The notes under the pieces were generated by a model, which was given only the letters and a program-made list of their open reading frames with translations, did not search any database and was not told where the DNA came from. Positions 1 to 12,788 of a stretch of DNA of 64,000 bases are shown here, piece by piece; within the stretch, counting starts at the first letter, position 1; the number at the start of each line of letters is the position of its first letter. Position numbers and translations under genes: made by a program. The DNA lies in NCBI RefSeq assembly GCF_004210375.1, contig NC_134834.1, positions 9,608,922 to 9,672,921 on the forward strand, given 5' to 3'. This stretch comes from Tachypleus tridentatus. Taxonomy: Eukaryota > Arthropoda > Merostomata > Xiphosura > Limulidae.

Positions 1-3000
1 AGTTCAGAATATAACAGCCTAATACTGTGGAGTATTGAAGTATTATATAAGTAGTTCAGAATATAACAGCCTAATAATGGGGAGTATTGAAGTATTATAT
101 AAGTAGTTCAGAATATAACAACTTAATACTGTGGAGTATTGAAGTATTATATAAGTAGTTCAGAATATAACAGCCTAATAATGGGGAGTATTGAAGTATT
201 ATATAAGTAGTTCAGAATATAACAGCCTAATAATGGGAGTATTGAAGTATTATATAAGTAGTTCAGAATATAACAACAATACTGTGGAGTATTGAAGTAT
301 TATATAAGTAGTTCAGAATATAACAGCCTAATAATGGGGAGTATTGAAGTATTATATAAGTAGTTCAGAATATAACAGCCTAATAATGGGGAGTATTGAA
401 GTATTATATAAGTAGTTCAGAATATAACAACTTAATACTGTGGAGTATTGAAGTATTATATAAGTAGTTCTGAATATAACAGCCTAATAATGGGGAGTAT
501 TGAAGTATTATATAAGTAGTTCAGAATATAACAGCCTAATAATGGGGAGTATTGAAGTATTATATAAGTAGTTCAGAATATAACAACTTAATACTGTGGA
601 GTATTGAAGTATTATATAAGTAGTTCAGAATATAACAGCCTAATAATGGGGAGTATTGAAGTATTATATAAGTAGTTCAGAATATAACAGCCTAATAATG
701 GGGAGTATTGAAGTATTATATAAGTAGTTCAGAATATAACAACTTAATACTGTGGAGTATTGAAGTATTATATAAGTAGTTCAGAATATAACAGCCTAAT
801 AATGGGGAGTATTGAAGTATTATATAAGTAGTTCAGAATATAACAACCTAATAATGGGGAGTATTGAAGTATTATATAAGTAGTTCAGAATATAACAGCC
901 AAATAATGGGGAGTATTGAAGTATTATATAAGTAGTTCTGAATGTAACAGCCTAATAATGGGGAGTATTGAAGTATTATATAAGTAGTTCAGAATTTAAC
1001 GACTTAATACTGTGGAGTATTGAAGTATTATATAAGTAGTTCAGAATATAACAGCCTAATAATGGGAAGTATTGAAGTATTATATTAGTAGTTCAGAATA
1101 TAACAGCCTAATAATGGGGAGTATTGAAGTATTATATAAGTAGTTCAGAATATAACAGCCTAATAATGGGGAGTATTGAAGTATTATATATAAGTAGTTC
1201 AGAATATAACAGCCTAATACTGTGGGTATTGAAGTATTATATAAGTAGTTCAGAATATAACAGCCTAATACTGTGGAGTATTGAAGTATTATATAAGTAG
1301 TTCAGAATATAACAGCCCTAATACTGTGGAGTATTGAAGTATTATTATAAAGTAGTTCAGAATATAACAGCCTAATAATGGGGAGTATTGAAGTATTATA
1401 TAAGTAGTTCAGAATATAACAGCCTAATAATGGGGAGTATTGAAGTATTATATAAGTAGTTCAGAATATAACAGCCTAATAATGGGGAGTATTGAAGTAT
1501 TATATAAGTAGTTCAGAATATAACAGCCTAATAATGGGGAGTATTGAAGTATTATATAAGTAGTTCAGAATATAACAGCTTAATAATGGGGAGTATTGAA
1601 GTATTATATAAGTAGTTCAGAATATAACAACCTAATAATTGGGAGTATTGAAGTATTATATAAGTAGTTCAGAATATAACAGCCTAATAATGGGGAGTAT
1701 TGAAGTATTATATAAGTAGTTCAGAATATAACAGCCAAATAATGGGGAGTATTGAAGTATTATATAAGTAGTTCTGAATGTAACAGCCAAATAATGGGGA
1801 GTATTGAAGTATTATATAAGTAGTTCTGAATGTAACAGCCTAATAATGGGGAGTATTGAAGTATTATATAAGTAGTTCAGAATTTAACAACTTAATACTG
1901 TGGAGTATTGAAGTGTTATATAAGTAGTTCAGAATATAACAGCCTAATAATGGGAAGTATTGAAGTATTATATTAGTAGTTCAGAATATAACAGCCTAAT
2001 AATGGGGAGTATTGAAGTATTATATAAGTAGTTCAGAATATAACAGCCTAATAATGGGGAGTATTGAAGTATTATATAAGTAGTTCAGAATATAACAGCC
2101 TAATAATGGGGAGTATTGAAGTATTATATAAGTAGTTCAGAATATAACAGCCTAATAATGGGGAGTATTGAAGTATTATATAAGTAGTTCAGAATATAAC
2201 AACTTAATACTGTGGGGTATTGATGTATTATATAAGTAGTTCAGAATATAACAGCCTAATAATGGGGAGTATTGAAGTATTATATAAGTAGTTCAGAATA
2301 TAACAGCCTAATAATGGGAAGTATTGAAGTATTATATTAGTAGTTCAGAATATAACAGCCTAATAATGGGGAGTATTGAAGTATTATATAAGTAGTTCAG
2401 AATTTAACAACTTAATAATGGGGAGTATTGAAGTATTATATAAGTAGTTCAGAATATAACAGCCTAATAATGGGGAGTATTGAAGTATTATATAAGTAGT
2501 TCAGAATATAACAGCCTAATAATGGGGAGTATTGAAGTATTATATAAGTAGTTCAGAATATAACAACTTAATACTGTGGAGTATTGATGTATTATATAAG
2601 TAGTTCAGAATATAACAGCCTAATACTGTGGAGTATTGAAGTATTATATAAGTAGTTCAGAATGTAACAGCCTAATAATGGGGAGTATTGAAGTATTATA
2701 TAAGTAGTTCAGAATATAACAACTTAATACTGTGGAGTATTGAAGTATTATATAAGTAGTTCAGAATATAACAGCCTAATAATGGGGAGTATTGAAGTAT
2801 TATATAAGTAGTTCAGAATATAACAACCTAATAATGGGGAGTATTGAAGTATTATATAAGTAGTTCAGAATATAACAACTTAATACTGTGGAGTATTGAA
2901 GTATTATATAAGTAGTTCAGAATATAACAGCCTAATAATGGGGAGTATTGAAGTATTATATAAGTAGTTCAGAATATAACAGCCTAATAATGGGGAGTAT

Positions 3001-5288
3001 TGAAGTATTATATAAGTAGTTCAGAATATAACAACTTAATACTGTGGAGTATTGAAGTATTATATAAGTAGTTCAGAATATAACAGCCTAATAATGGGGA
3101 GTATTGAAGTATTATATAAGTAGTTCAGAATATAACAGCCTAATAATGGGGAGTATTGAAGTATTATATAAGTAGTTCAGAATATAACAGCCTAATAATG
3201 GGGAGTATTGAAGTATTATATAAGTAGTTCAGAATATAACAACTTAATACTGTGGAGTATTGAAGTATTATATAAGTAGTTCAGAATATAACAGCCTAAT
3301 AATGGGGAGTATTGAAGTATTATATAAGTAGTTCAGAATATAACAGCCTAATAATGGGGAGTATTGAAGTATTATATAAGTAGTTCAGAATATAACAACT
3401 TAATACTGTGGGTATTGAAGTATTATATAAGTAGTTCAGAATATAACAGCCTAATAATGGGGAGTATTGAAGTATTATATAAGTAGTTCAGAATATAACA
3501 GCCTAATAATGGGGAGTATTGAAGTATTATATAAGTAGTTCAGAATATAACAGCCTAATAATGGGGAGTATTGAAGTATTATATAAGTAGTTCAGAATAT
3601 AACAGCCTAATAATGGGGAGTATTGAAGTATTATATAAGTAGTTCAGAATATAACAGCCTAATACTGTGGGGTATTGAAGTATTATATAAGTAGTTCAGA
3701 ATATAACAGCCTAATAATGGGGAGTATTGAAGTATTATATAAGTAGTTCAGAATATAACAGCCTAATAATGGGAAGTATTGAAGTATTATATTAGTAGTT
3801 CAGAATATAACAGCCTAATAATGGGGAGTATTGAAGTATTATATAAGTAGTTCAGAATTTAACAACTTAATAATGGGGAGTATTGAAGTATTATATAAGT
3901 AGTTCAGAATATAACAGCCTAATAATGGGGAGTATTGAAGTATTATATAAGTAGTTCAGAATATAACAGCCTAATAATGGGGAGTATTGAAGTATTATAT
4001 AAGTAGTTCAGAATATAACAACTTAATACTGTGGAGTATTGATGTATTATATAAGTAGTTCAGAATATAACAGCCTAATACTGTGGAGTATTGAAGTATT
4101 ATATAAGTAGTTCAGAATATAACAGCCTAATAATGGGGAGTATTGAAGTATTATATAAGTAGTTCAGAATATAACAGCCTAATAATGGGGAGTATTGAAG
4201 TATTATATAAGTAGTTCAGAATATAACAGCCTAATAATGGGGAGTATTGAAGTATTATATAAGTAGTTCAGAATATAACAACCTAATAATGGGGAGTATT
4301 GAAGTATTATATAAGTAGTTCAGAATATAACAGCCTAATACTGTGGAGTATTGAAGTATTATATAAGTAGTTCAGAATATAACAGCCTAATAATGGGGAG
4401 TATTGAAGTATTATATAAGTAGTTCAGAATATAACAACTTAATACTGTGGAGTATTGATGTATTATATAAGTAGTTCAGAATATAACAGCCTAATACTGT
4501 GGGTATTGAAGTATTATATAAGTAGTTCAGAATATAACAGCCTAATAATGGGGAGTATTGAAGTATTATATAAGTAGTTCAGAATATAACAACTTAATAC
4601 TGTGGAGTATTGAAGTATTATATAAGTAGTTCAGAATATAACAGCCTAATAATGGGGAGTATTGAAGTATTATATAAGTAGTTCAGAATATAACAACTTA
4701 ATACTGTGGAGTATTGATGTATTATATAAGTAGTTCAGAATATAACAGCCTAATAATGGGGAGTATTGAAGTATTATATAAGTAGTTCAGAATATAACAG
4801 CCTAATACTGTGGAGTATTGAAGTATTATATAAGTAGTTCAGAATATAACAGCCTAATAATGGGGAGTATTGAAGTATTATATAAGTAGTTCAGAATATA
4901 ACAGCTTAATAATGGGGAGTATTGAAGTATTATATAAGTAGTTCAGAATATAACAGCCTAATAATGGGGAGTATTGAAGTATTATATAAGTAGTTCAGAA
5001 TATAACAGCTTAATAATGGGGAGTATTGAAGTATTATATAAGTAGTTCAGAATATAACAACTTAATACTGTGGAGTATTGAAGTATTATATAAGTAGTTC
5101 AGAATATAACAGCCTAATAATGGGGAGTATTGAAGTATTATATAAGTAGTTCAGAATATAACAGCTTAATAATGGGGAGTATTGAAGTATTATATAAGTA
5201 GTTCAGAATATAACAGCCTAATAATGGGGAGTATTGAAGTATTATATAAGTAGTTCAGAATATAACAACTTAATAATGGGGAGTATTC
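1..5288. repeat. Minisatellite TR1, 52-bp unit, about 100 copies
   Basis: Head-to-tail array of a 52-bp AT-rich unit, cut by the left edge of the window. Each unit carries the motifs AGTTCAGAATATAAC and GTATTGAAGTATTATATAAG. Units differ mainly at two diagnostic sites: AGCCTAATAATGGGG versus AACTTAATACTGTGG. Rare variants (GGGAAGTATTG with ATATTAGTAG, AATTTAAC, TTCTGAATGTAAC) recur in the same order, which shows that blocks of units were duplicated. It lies in intron 1 of the CaV2 gene. No open frame runs through it. Confidence 0.97.
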
Positions 5289-5976
5289 ATCTAAACTTAA
5301 CCGTTTTCAATTTTCAACTGATGGATTATAAACAGTTCAACAACTCTGAGATATTGTTGTGTGACTTGAAAGTGAAACCAACTGTCACTCTTATACTGCA
5401 GTTAGAATTACAAAGTGCGGACACCTTGTTTGAGACAATGGGATCGGAACCGAAAATTCTCGGATTCAGTTTCCGGACACTAATAAGTAAGCCTTATGTG
5501 CCTCTTTCTGAGGTTCTGTTTTGGTCTCCAAAAGAACAATGGTAACTATGTTGTCATTTAACAAATACATTTGGTTTCATCAGTAACGTGTTAACAACTT
5601 GCATCAACTGATAAACACTGAAAACACCTCCAAAATTTGGCACTTCCGTAAGCCTAAACACAAATGCCAGGAATGATGTAAAATACTTTAGACAAGTGTG
5701 CATCTTGTAAATAGAAAATCAAGAGACACTTTGTAGTGGAATAATTAAACTTTATTTGATATTAGGAAAATAAGAAAAACCTTTGAACTAAGATAATGGT
5801 ATTTTCACTTTAAAAGGTAACTTGCTTGGGCATACGTTTAACGGCCGGATCGTAGAAATTTAGATTTCAGATGTACTGCTCTCCCTTGTTTCAGGTTGGC
5901 GATGTTTGTACTTTTGGCAGTATATAGGCTTAGCACGTTTGCCAGAAATACAAAATATATTCTGATATACCGACGA
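5289..5976. other. Intron 1 spacer, nothing recognised
   Basis: Single-copy-looking AT-rich DNA after the 52-bp array. A 103-codon open frame on + (5234-5545) begins inside the last array units and continues into this spacer. It matches no family I know and has no splice or start context, so I do not call it a gene. Confidence 0.5.
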
Positions 5977-6255
5977 AGGTTTGGTTTGTTTTCAATTTCG
6001 CGCAAAACTACTCGAGGTTTATCTGCGGCACCTATCCATAATTTAGCAGTGTAAGACTAGAGGGAAGGCAGCTAGTCGTCGTCACCCACCGCCAACTCTT
6101 GAGCTACTCTTTTATCAACGAATAGTGGGATTGACCGTCACATTATAACGCCACCACGAATGAAAGGGCAAGCATGTTTGTTGTGACAGGGATTCGAACC
6201 CGCAACTTTCAGCTTACGAGTCGAGTGTCTTAACCAACTGGCCATGTCGGGCCGA
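5977..6255 (-). mobile_element. tRNA-derived SINE, family A, near full length
   Basis: Minus-strand copy. The reverse complement starts with a tRNA-like head (GCCCGACATGGCCAGTTGG, then the B box GGTTCGAATCC in slightly decayed form). A conserved body follows, with GATTGACCGTCACATTATA, CAACTCTTGAGCTACTC and TAGCAGTGTAAGACTAGAGG on the + strand. It ends in a tail that includes TTTCGCGCAAAACTACTCGAG. At least ten copies of this family occur in the window. Confidence 0.9.
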
Positions 6256-6958
6256 CCGACCAGAGAGAAGGAAGCAAGTCAGTACCAACAGGGCGTCATA
6301 AGGGCTTTGTTCGGATAACCGATATTGACTGTAACTCTCCTAACACACCCACGGTTAAAAGTGCGGAGTGTGTGTGGCGCGAATCTTGAACGTGGTGATC
6401 CTGGACTCAGCACGCAGCTATTTATCACTTAGCCCATTCTTTGTCTTCTGACACGTTGTACCGTTACTGTAGTAGCGACTGTCTCACAGAGAGGTTACAA
6501 GCCTTTCGCCCACCCTTTCTTAGTACCGGGCGTAGTTACCAGGTTTTAAAATTAGATATTATGTTAACGTACCACACAATACACCAGAATATCTGTCTGA
6601 AACATCCTCGCTGATGAAGATATCCTATTGGAAATTACGTTAGAATCTTAAAGATAACATGTTTGAAATTATCACTCATTCTTACGAGGTTCAAGGGGAA
6701 TATGTAGTTTTACCGTCTTCGTTTGTTTTTGTTAGAAACACAACTACACAAACGGATATCTGTGTCCTCTGTGGATATCAACTGGCGAACATGAACGTTT
6801 TAAGACCTCTATCCACGGAATGGGGAAGAGATACGTATTTCATTCAAGTAGTTGGTTCCAGTTGGAACCCACAGTCTTCCTGTGGGTTAGCAATAGGTTT
6901 ACTGATTTACAACTTTAAGTTCCAGACTTCGATTCCCCGTCTTGGACGCAGGAATAGC
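6256..6958. other. Intron 1 spacer between SINEs
   Basis: No exon, RNA gene or repeat recognised. A 122-codon + frame at 6659-7027 runs into the following SINE and has no family similarity that I can see, so it is judged to be chance. Confidence 0.5.
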
Positions 6959-7118
6959 TTGTTTGATTGTTTGTTTTTGAATTTCGCGCAAAGCTACTCG
7001 AGAGCTATCTGCGCTTGCCGTCCCTAATTTAGCAGTGTAAGACTAGAGGGAAGGCAGCTAGTCATCACATTATAACGCCTCCATGGCTAGGAGGGCGAGC
7101 ATGTTTGGTGCGACCGGG
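6959..7118 (-). mobile_element. SINE family A, truncated, with internal deletion
   Basis: Minus-strand fragment with the A-family 3' tail (AATTTCGCGCAAAGCTACTC) and TTTAGCAGTGTAAGACTAGA. The middle is deleted: CTAGTCATCAC joins directly to CATTATAACG, losing the CCACCCACCGCC...GGGATTGACC part. It stops before the tRNA-like head. Confidence 0.85.
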
Positions 7119-7227
7119 ACGCAGGAATAGCACAATGTTTAGTGTTTAAAGAGATATCTGTTTGTAACTTCCTAAAACAACACATGAATCATTTGGAAAC
7201 TCAATTATTCCTTTGTGAGCAGTGAGG

Positions 7228-7483
7228 CTTTGGTTATTTGGTTTGGTTTTTGAATTCCACGCAAAGCTACGCGAGGGGTATCCGCGTTAGCTGTTCCTAC
7301 TTTAGCAGTGTAAGACTAGAAAGAAGGCAGCTAGTCATCACCACCCACCGCCAACTCTTGAGCTACTCTTTTACCAACCCACACAGCTGAAAGAGCGAGC
7401 ATATTTGGTGTGACGGGGATTCGAACCCGCGACCCTTGGATTACGAATCGAGCGCCCCCTAACCACCTGACCATGTCGGGTCT
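7228..7483 (-). mobile_element. SINE family A, near full length
   Basis: Minus-strand copy from the TTTTTGAATTCCACGCAAAG tail to the tRNA-like head. The head is visible as GGGGATTCGAACCCGCGACC and CCACCTGACCATGTCGGG on the + strand. Several substitutions mark it as fairly old. Confidence 0.9.
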
Positions 7484-8078
7484 TTAATTATTTAGAAATG
7501 TAATTCCATTCTTGTGAACAGCGAGTTTTTAAACATTTGGAAACACGAGTTACGTCACGCAGACAACGAGTTTTGTGATGATCTTAACGACAACGAGAAA
7601 CGCCCACTTTACGTGAGTCTATTTTCGAGATAGCTACTTTACATATTATAAAAGTTTCACGAAAAACCCGACTAACATTGCATGCATGTTTTTGTACACG
7701 AATAATTGGTGCGCGGCTAGATCAAAAGTATAAGCCTAGAAACCATAGCAACAGCTACTTGTTCCTCTGCTTTCTCTCGGGAGAATGTTGGATTTCTCTC
7801 GCTTGCTTAGATATAAATCTTAAATACACTAGTGTCATTGTTGGTGTTGTTTTTAATGTCAGCTACAACTAGGAACAGTAAAATATGTGTTGATAAAACA
7901 CGATTACGAACAATAGAGATCGTGTCTTTGTAACAGGACTTCTGAGAGTATTTCATTGGCCGTCATGTGGCGACTCCTCTCCCTTCCTCGCTGAGATTTT
8001 CACTTTTCCTCCCAAACAAGAAAATAGCACACAAGGTACTGTATTCATCCGACTTTACAATGTACGCCGCAGCCAATT
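7484..8078. other. Intron 1 spacer, nothing recognised
   Basis: No repeat or exon seen. A 64-codon + frame at 7678-7872 has no recognisable similarity. Confidence 0.5.
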
Positions 8079-8318
8079 GGCCCGGCATGATCAAACGTGT
8101 TAAGGCGTGCGAGTCGTAATCTGAGGGTCGCGGGTTCGCATCCCCGTCGCGCCAAACATGCTTGCCCTTCCAGCCGTGTGGACGTTATAACGTTACGGGC
8201 AATCTCACTATTCGTTGGTAAAAGAGTAGCCCAAGAGTTAGCGGTGGGTGGTGATGACTAGCTGCCTTCCCTCTAGTCTTACACTGCTAAATTAGGGACG
8301 GCTAGCGCAGATATCCGT
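8079..8318 (+). mobile_element. SINE family A, plus strand
   Basis: Starts with the tRNA-like head GGCCCGGCATGATCAAACG, then GTAATCTGAGGGTCGCGG and a B box changed to GGTTCGCATCC. The body follows through GGTGGGTGGTGATGACTAGC to GGGACGGCTAGCGCAGATA. The 3' tail is missing. Confidence 0.9.
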
Positions 8319-9404
8319 TATGTACGTGAGCATGTACATGAAACATAACATGTGGTATTGGGGTAAAATACTATAATACTAGATCAACCGAAATGTATAT
8401 TACAGATAATAATGTTCAAGAAGCCTTGGGGACAATTAAATAGAGATGAAGGTTCATGCTGGAATTGTAAACCTGTACACAGAACATAATATCTATATAA
8501 CATAACATCTATATAACATAATATCTATATAACCACAAACCACCCCAAAAAGTGTTAATACAATACAACAATATCTTGCAACATTAATGGTCATATACTG
8601 ACCTCAAAATGGTTTTAATTGTGTGTTTTAACGTTGCGTGTTATTTATTATTTTAACATTCACTCACAATTTTACCGTCTTTTATGCTCTTATATTTTCG
8701 ACTTATTTCAAAAATCATCAGCCGGTGTTTGTTATAAAACTAGCGATGTGACGACAAGACGTTTACCGACGGTGTTTTTTTTACTTTGTTTTTACGTGTA
8801 TGGAATATTGAGAGTTCGTTACACTTAAACGAGCGATACAGTAGTTTACTAGTGGCGCCATCTAGCGGCAAACTATATATAAAGTAATTATTAATTAAGT
8901 CTGTTCCGTGTACGACACCGATATTTGTTTCTATCTCTTCTATTTTAGGCTAGTTTATACTGAAAAGTGTTATGATAATTTTGCTTATTTTAAATGCGAA
9001 TCCCTGAATTACGAAACCACAATCTTGCAACAAGGTTGGAGTGAACCACGTGACTTTAGTTTACGCTTGTTGTATTGTTACTGTGTTAAATCAAGCTATT
9101 TGTGAGTCATCTCCGTTGGCTCAGGGTGAGTCTGAGAACATGCATCACAAAAATCGAGTTCCGATACACTCGGGGGGGGGGGGACAGAGCATAGATAACC
9201 CATTGTGTGACTCTGTGCTTTATAGTGAAACAGACATCTTTTATTATTCTAAGAAAAAAACATTGTCTCCAAGAATAGGCTTTTGTAGCGATAAAAACCG
9301 TAAATAAAATACGTTTCTGGCCTAAAGGTTAGCTTGCTTTTAAGTGCGAAACGAATATTTTATTATTCGCGACCCATTATTGCAGTTTGGGGTCGTGGGG
9401 ATTT
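8319..9404. other. Intron 1 spacer with a G12 run and a short ATCTATATAAC repeat
   Basis: Around 8490-8535 the motif ATCTATATAAC recurs three times at 17-19 bp spacing. A run of about 12 G lies near 9172-9184. Short + open frames here (8619-8828, 8908-9105, 9041-9307) overlap one another and show no family similarity. I see no exon. Confidence 0.5.
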
Positions 9405-9515
9405 TACAATGTGGTTATCACGTCCCACAATTCTATCAGATGAGAACAGCCCAAACGTTTTCAGTGGGTGCTGTTGACTAGAAGTCTTCACTCTAAGGTG
9501 TAAAATTGAGGACAT
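9405..9515 (+). mobile_element. Very old SINE family A fragment
   Basis: Degenerate body fragment. AGCCCAAACGTTTTCAGTGG corresponds to AGCCCAAGAGTTGGCGGTGG of the family, followed by GTTGACTAGAAGTCTTCACT and GTGTAAAATTGAGGAC. Head and tail are not recognisable. Confidence 0.6.
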
Positions 9516-9776
9516 GCTGCACACATGAACTCTGGTGGATCCTTGGGTGTAGGAGACGCTTCGATGAAGACATCTTAGTGTTCTCTTGTTTCCAGACAGA
9601 CTTTGTCGCCTTCTTGTTTTCTTATTAAGCTCTGAAAATGTTCTCTTTCTTCCACCAGTGAAAAGGCCAAAGATTACAGGTCTTCGAACCCTCTAGTAAT
9701 TTCCTGTCTCTCTGCCTTATGACAGAATACACAAAACTTTTTATAACACGAAACCTTTTTAAAGTTGAAACGAAAA

Positions 9777-12288
9777 CACAGTAAGATACAATATTACTTC
9801 ACGTGTATAACACAGTAAGATACAATATTATTTAACGTGTATAACACAATAAGATACAATATTACTTCACGTGTATAACACAGTAAGATACAATATTACT
9901 TCACGTGTATAACACAGTAAGATACAATATTATTTAACGTGTATAACACAATAAGATACAATATTACTTCACGTGTATAACACAATAAGATACAATATTA
10001 CTTCACGTGTATAACACAATAAGATACAATATTACTTCACGTGTATAACACAATAAGATACAATATTACTTCACGTGTATAACACAATAAGATACAATAT
10101 TATTTAACGTGTATAACGCAATAAGATACAATATTACTTCACGTGTATAACACGATAAGATACAATATTATTTAACGTGTATAACACAATAAGATACAAT
10201 ATTACTTCACGTGTATAACACAGTAAGATACAATATTACTTCACGTGTATAACACAGTAAGATACAATATTATTTAACGTGTATAACACAATAAGATACA
10301 ATATTACTTCACGTGTATAACACAATAAGATACAATATTACTTCACGTGTATAACACAATAAGATACAATATTACTTCACGTCTATAACACAATAAGATA
10401 CAATATTACTTCACGTCTATAACACAATAAGATACAATATTACTTCACGTGTATAACACAATAAGATACAATGTATAACACAATAAGATACAATATTACT
10501 TCACGTGTATAACACAATAAGATACAATATTATTTAACGTGTATAACACAATAAGATACAATATTACTTCACGTGTATAACACAATAAGATACAATATTA
10601 CTTCACATGTATAACACAATAAGATACAATATTACTTCACGTGTATAACACAGTAAGATACAGTATTACTTCACGTGTATAACACAGTAAGATACAATAT
10701 TACTTCACGTGTATAACACGATAAGATACAATATTATCACGTGTATAACACAATAAGATACAATATTATTTAACGTGTATAACACAATAATACAATATTA
10801 CTTCACGTCTATAACACAATAAGATACAATATTACTTCACGTGTATAACACAATAAGATACAATATTACTTCACGTGTATAACACAATAAGATACAATAT
10901 TACTTCACGTGTATAACACAATAAGATACAATATTATTTAACGTGTATAACACAATAAGATACAATATTACTTCACGTGTATAACACAATAAGATACAAT
11001 ATTACTTCACGTGTATAACACAATAAGATACAATATTACTTCACATGTATAACACAATAAGATACAATATTACTTCACGTCTATAACACAATAAGATACA
11101 ATATTATTTAACGTGTATAACGCAATAAGATACAATATTACTTCACGTGTATAACACAGTAAGATACAGTATTACTTCACGTGTATAACACAATAAGATA
11201 CAATATTACTTCACGTCTATAACACAATAAGATACAATATTACTTCACGTGTATAACACAATAAGATACAATATTACTTCACGTGTATAACACAATAAGA
11301 TACAATATTATTTAACGTGTATAACACAATAAGATACAATATTACTTCACGTGTATAACACAATAAGATACAATATTACTTCACGTGTATAACACAATAA
11401 GATACAATATTACTTCACGTCTATAACACAATAAGATACAATATTATTTAACGTGTATAACGCAATAAGATACAATATTACTTCACGTGTATAACACAGT
11501 AAGATACAGTATTACTTCACGTGTATAACACAGTAAGATACAATATTACTTCACGTGTATAACACGATAAGATACAATATTATCACGTGTATAACACAAT
11601 AAGGTACAATATTACTTTACGTGTATAACACAATAAGATACAATATTATTTAACGTGTATAACACAATAATACAATATTACTTCACGTGTATAACACAAT
11701 AAGATACAATATTACTTCACGTCTATAACACAATAAGATACAATATTACTTCACGTGTATAACACAATAAGATACAATATTACTTCACGTGTATAACACA
11801 ATAAGATACAATATTACTTCACGTGTACAACACAATAAGATACAATATTACTTCACGTGTATAACACAATAAGATACAATATTATTTAACGTGTATAACA
11901 CAATAAGATACACTATTATTTAACGTGTATAACGCAATAAGATACAATATTACTTCACGTGTATAACACAATAAGATACAGTATTACTTCACGTGTATAA
12001 CACAGTAAGATACAATATTACTTCACATGTATAACACGATAAGATACAATATTATCACGTGTATAACACAGTAAGATACAATATTACTTCACGTGTATAA
12101 CACAGTAAGATACAATATTACTTCACATGTATAACACAATAAGATACAATATTACTTCACGTGTATAACACAATAAGATACAATATTACTTCACGTGTAT
12201 AACACAATAAGATACAATATTACTTCACGTCTATAACACAATAAGATACAATATTATTTCACGTGTATAACACAATAAAACACATTTC
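9777..12288. repeat. Minisatellite TR2, 34-bp unit, about 73 copies, E-box bearing
   Basis: Head-to-tail array of a 34-bp unit built from CACAATAAGATACAATATTA and CTTCACGTGTATAA. Most units carry the palindrome CACGTG (canonical E-box). A minority have TTTAACGTG, CACGTC or CACATG instead. Short units (for example ATTATCACGTG, missing a few bases) recur near 10733, 11578 and 12050, which again indicates block duplication. It lies in intron 1. Confidence 0.97.
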
Positions 12289-12788
12289 TTTACAAGTTAC
12301 ATATTTCTTTGTCTCTATATTCAGAAGCCATTTTTCAACACAAATATTGTTGGAATATTTATTATAAATTAACAATATTTAATATAATATCGTCTTCTAA
12401 TATATAAAGAATAAAACAGAGAGATAAAACTCATTAGTTTATTATCAAAGTAAAACAGTGTATATGAAAACTGTTACCTACTTGTAAAGAACTACATGAC
12501 TAAAGTCGTAAGAACAGGTAAAATATGAATAATCTTTAATGATCTGTGTTAGTTTTGTTTATTTACTTTATGTTTAAAACTAATATCGCGTGCTATAATT
12601 TTCAAATTATTTAACGAGTAATTTCAAATTCTGAAACACGTAAATATAGAGTTGGTCCCACGTAGCTAGTTGATTGTGAGGTAAATAAACGTATTTTCTA
12701 TTAAAATTTGGATTTGTAAAGTGTATGTTTCTGAAACTGGACGCAATGATGTACTATTAAGTACTGTATTAAGACAGATGTATTTTTA
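12289..12788. other. AT-rich spacer between two minisatellites
   Basis: About 500 bp of AT-rich sequence between the 34-bp and 33-bp arrays. I see no exon, RNA or repeat in it. Confidence 0.5.

Noticed and set aside
1-5288. CRISPR-like array
   Set aside because: Units are contiguous and homogenised with no unique spacers, and the DNA is animal. The same applies to the other arrays.
5234-5545. 103-codon open frame
   Set aside because: Starts inside the 52-bp array, no recognisable similarity, no splice or promoter context.
6600-6640. ATATCC-like U12 5' splice site in the window (6619)
   Set aside because: The preceding bases do not encode the expected end of CaV2 exon 1 (a Trp-Gly-like end before PFEY), so it is not the partner of the exon 2 site.
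6659-7027. 122-codon open frame
   Set aside because: Its 3' end is antisense SINE sequence and the rest matches nothing I know.
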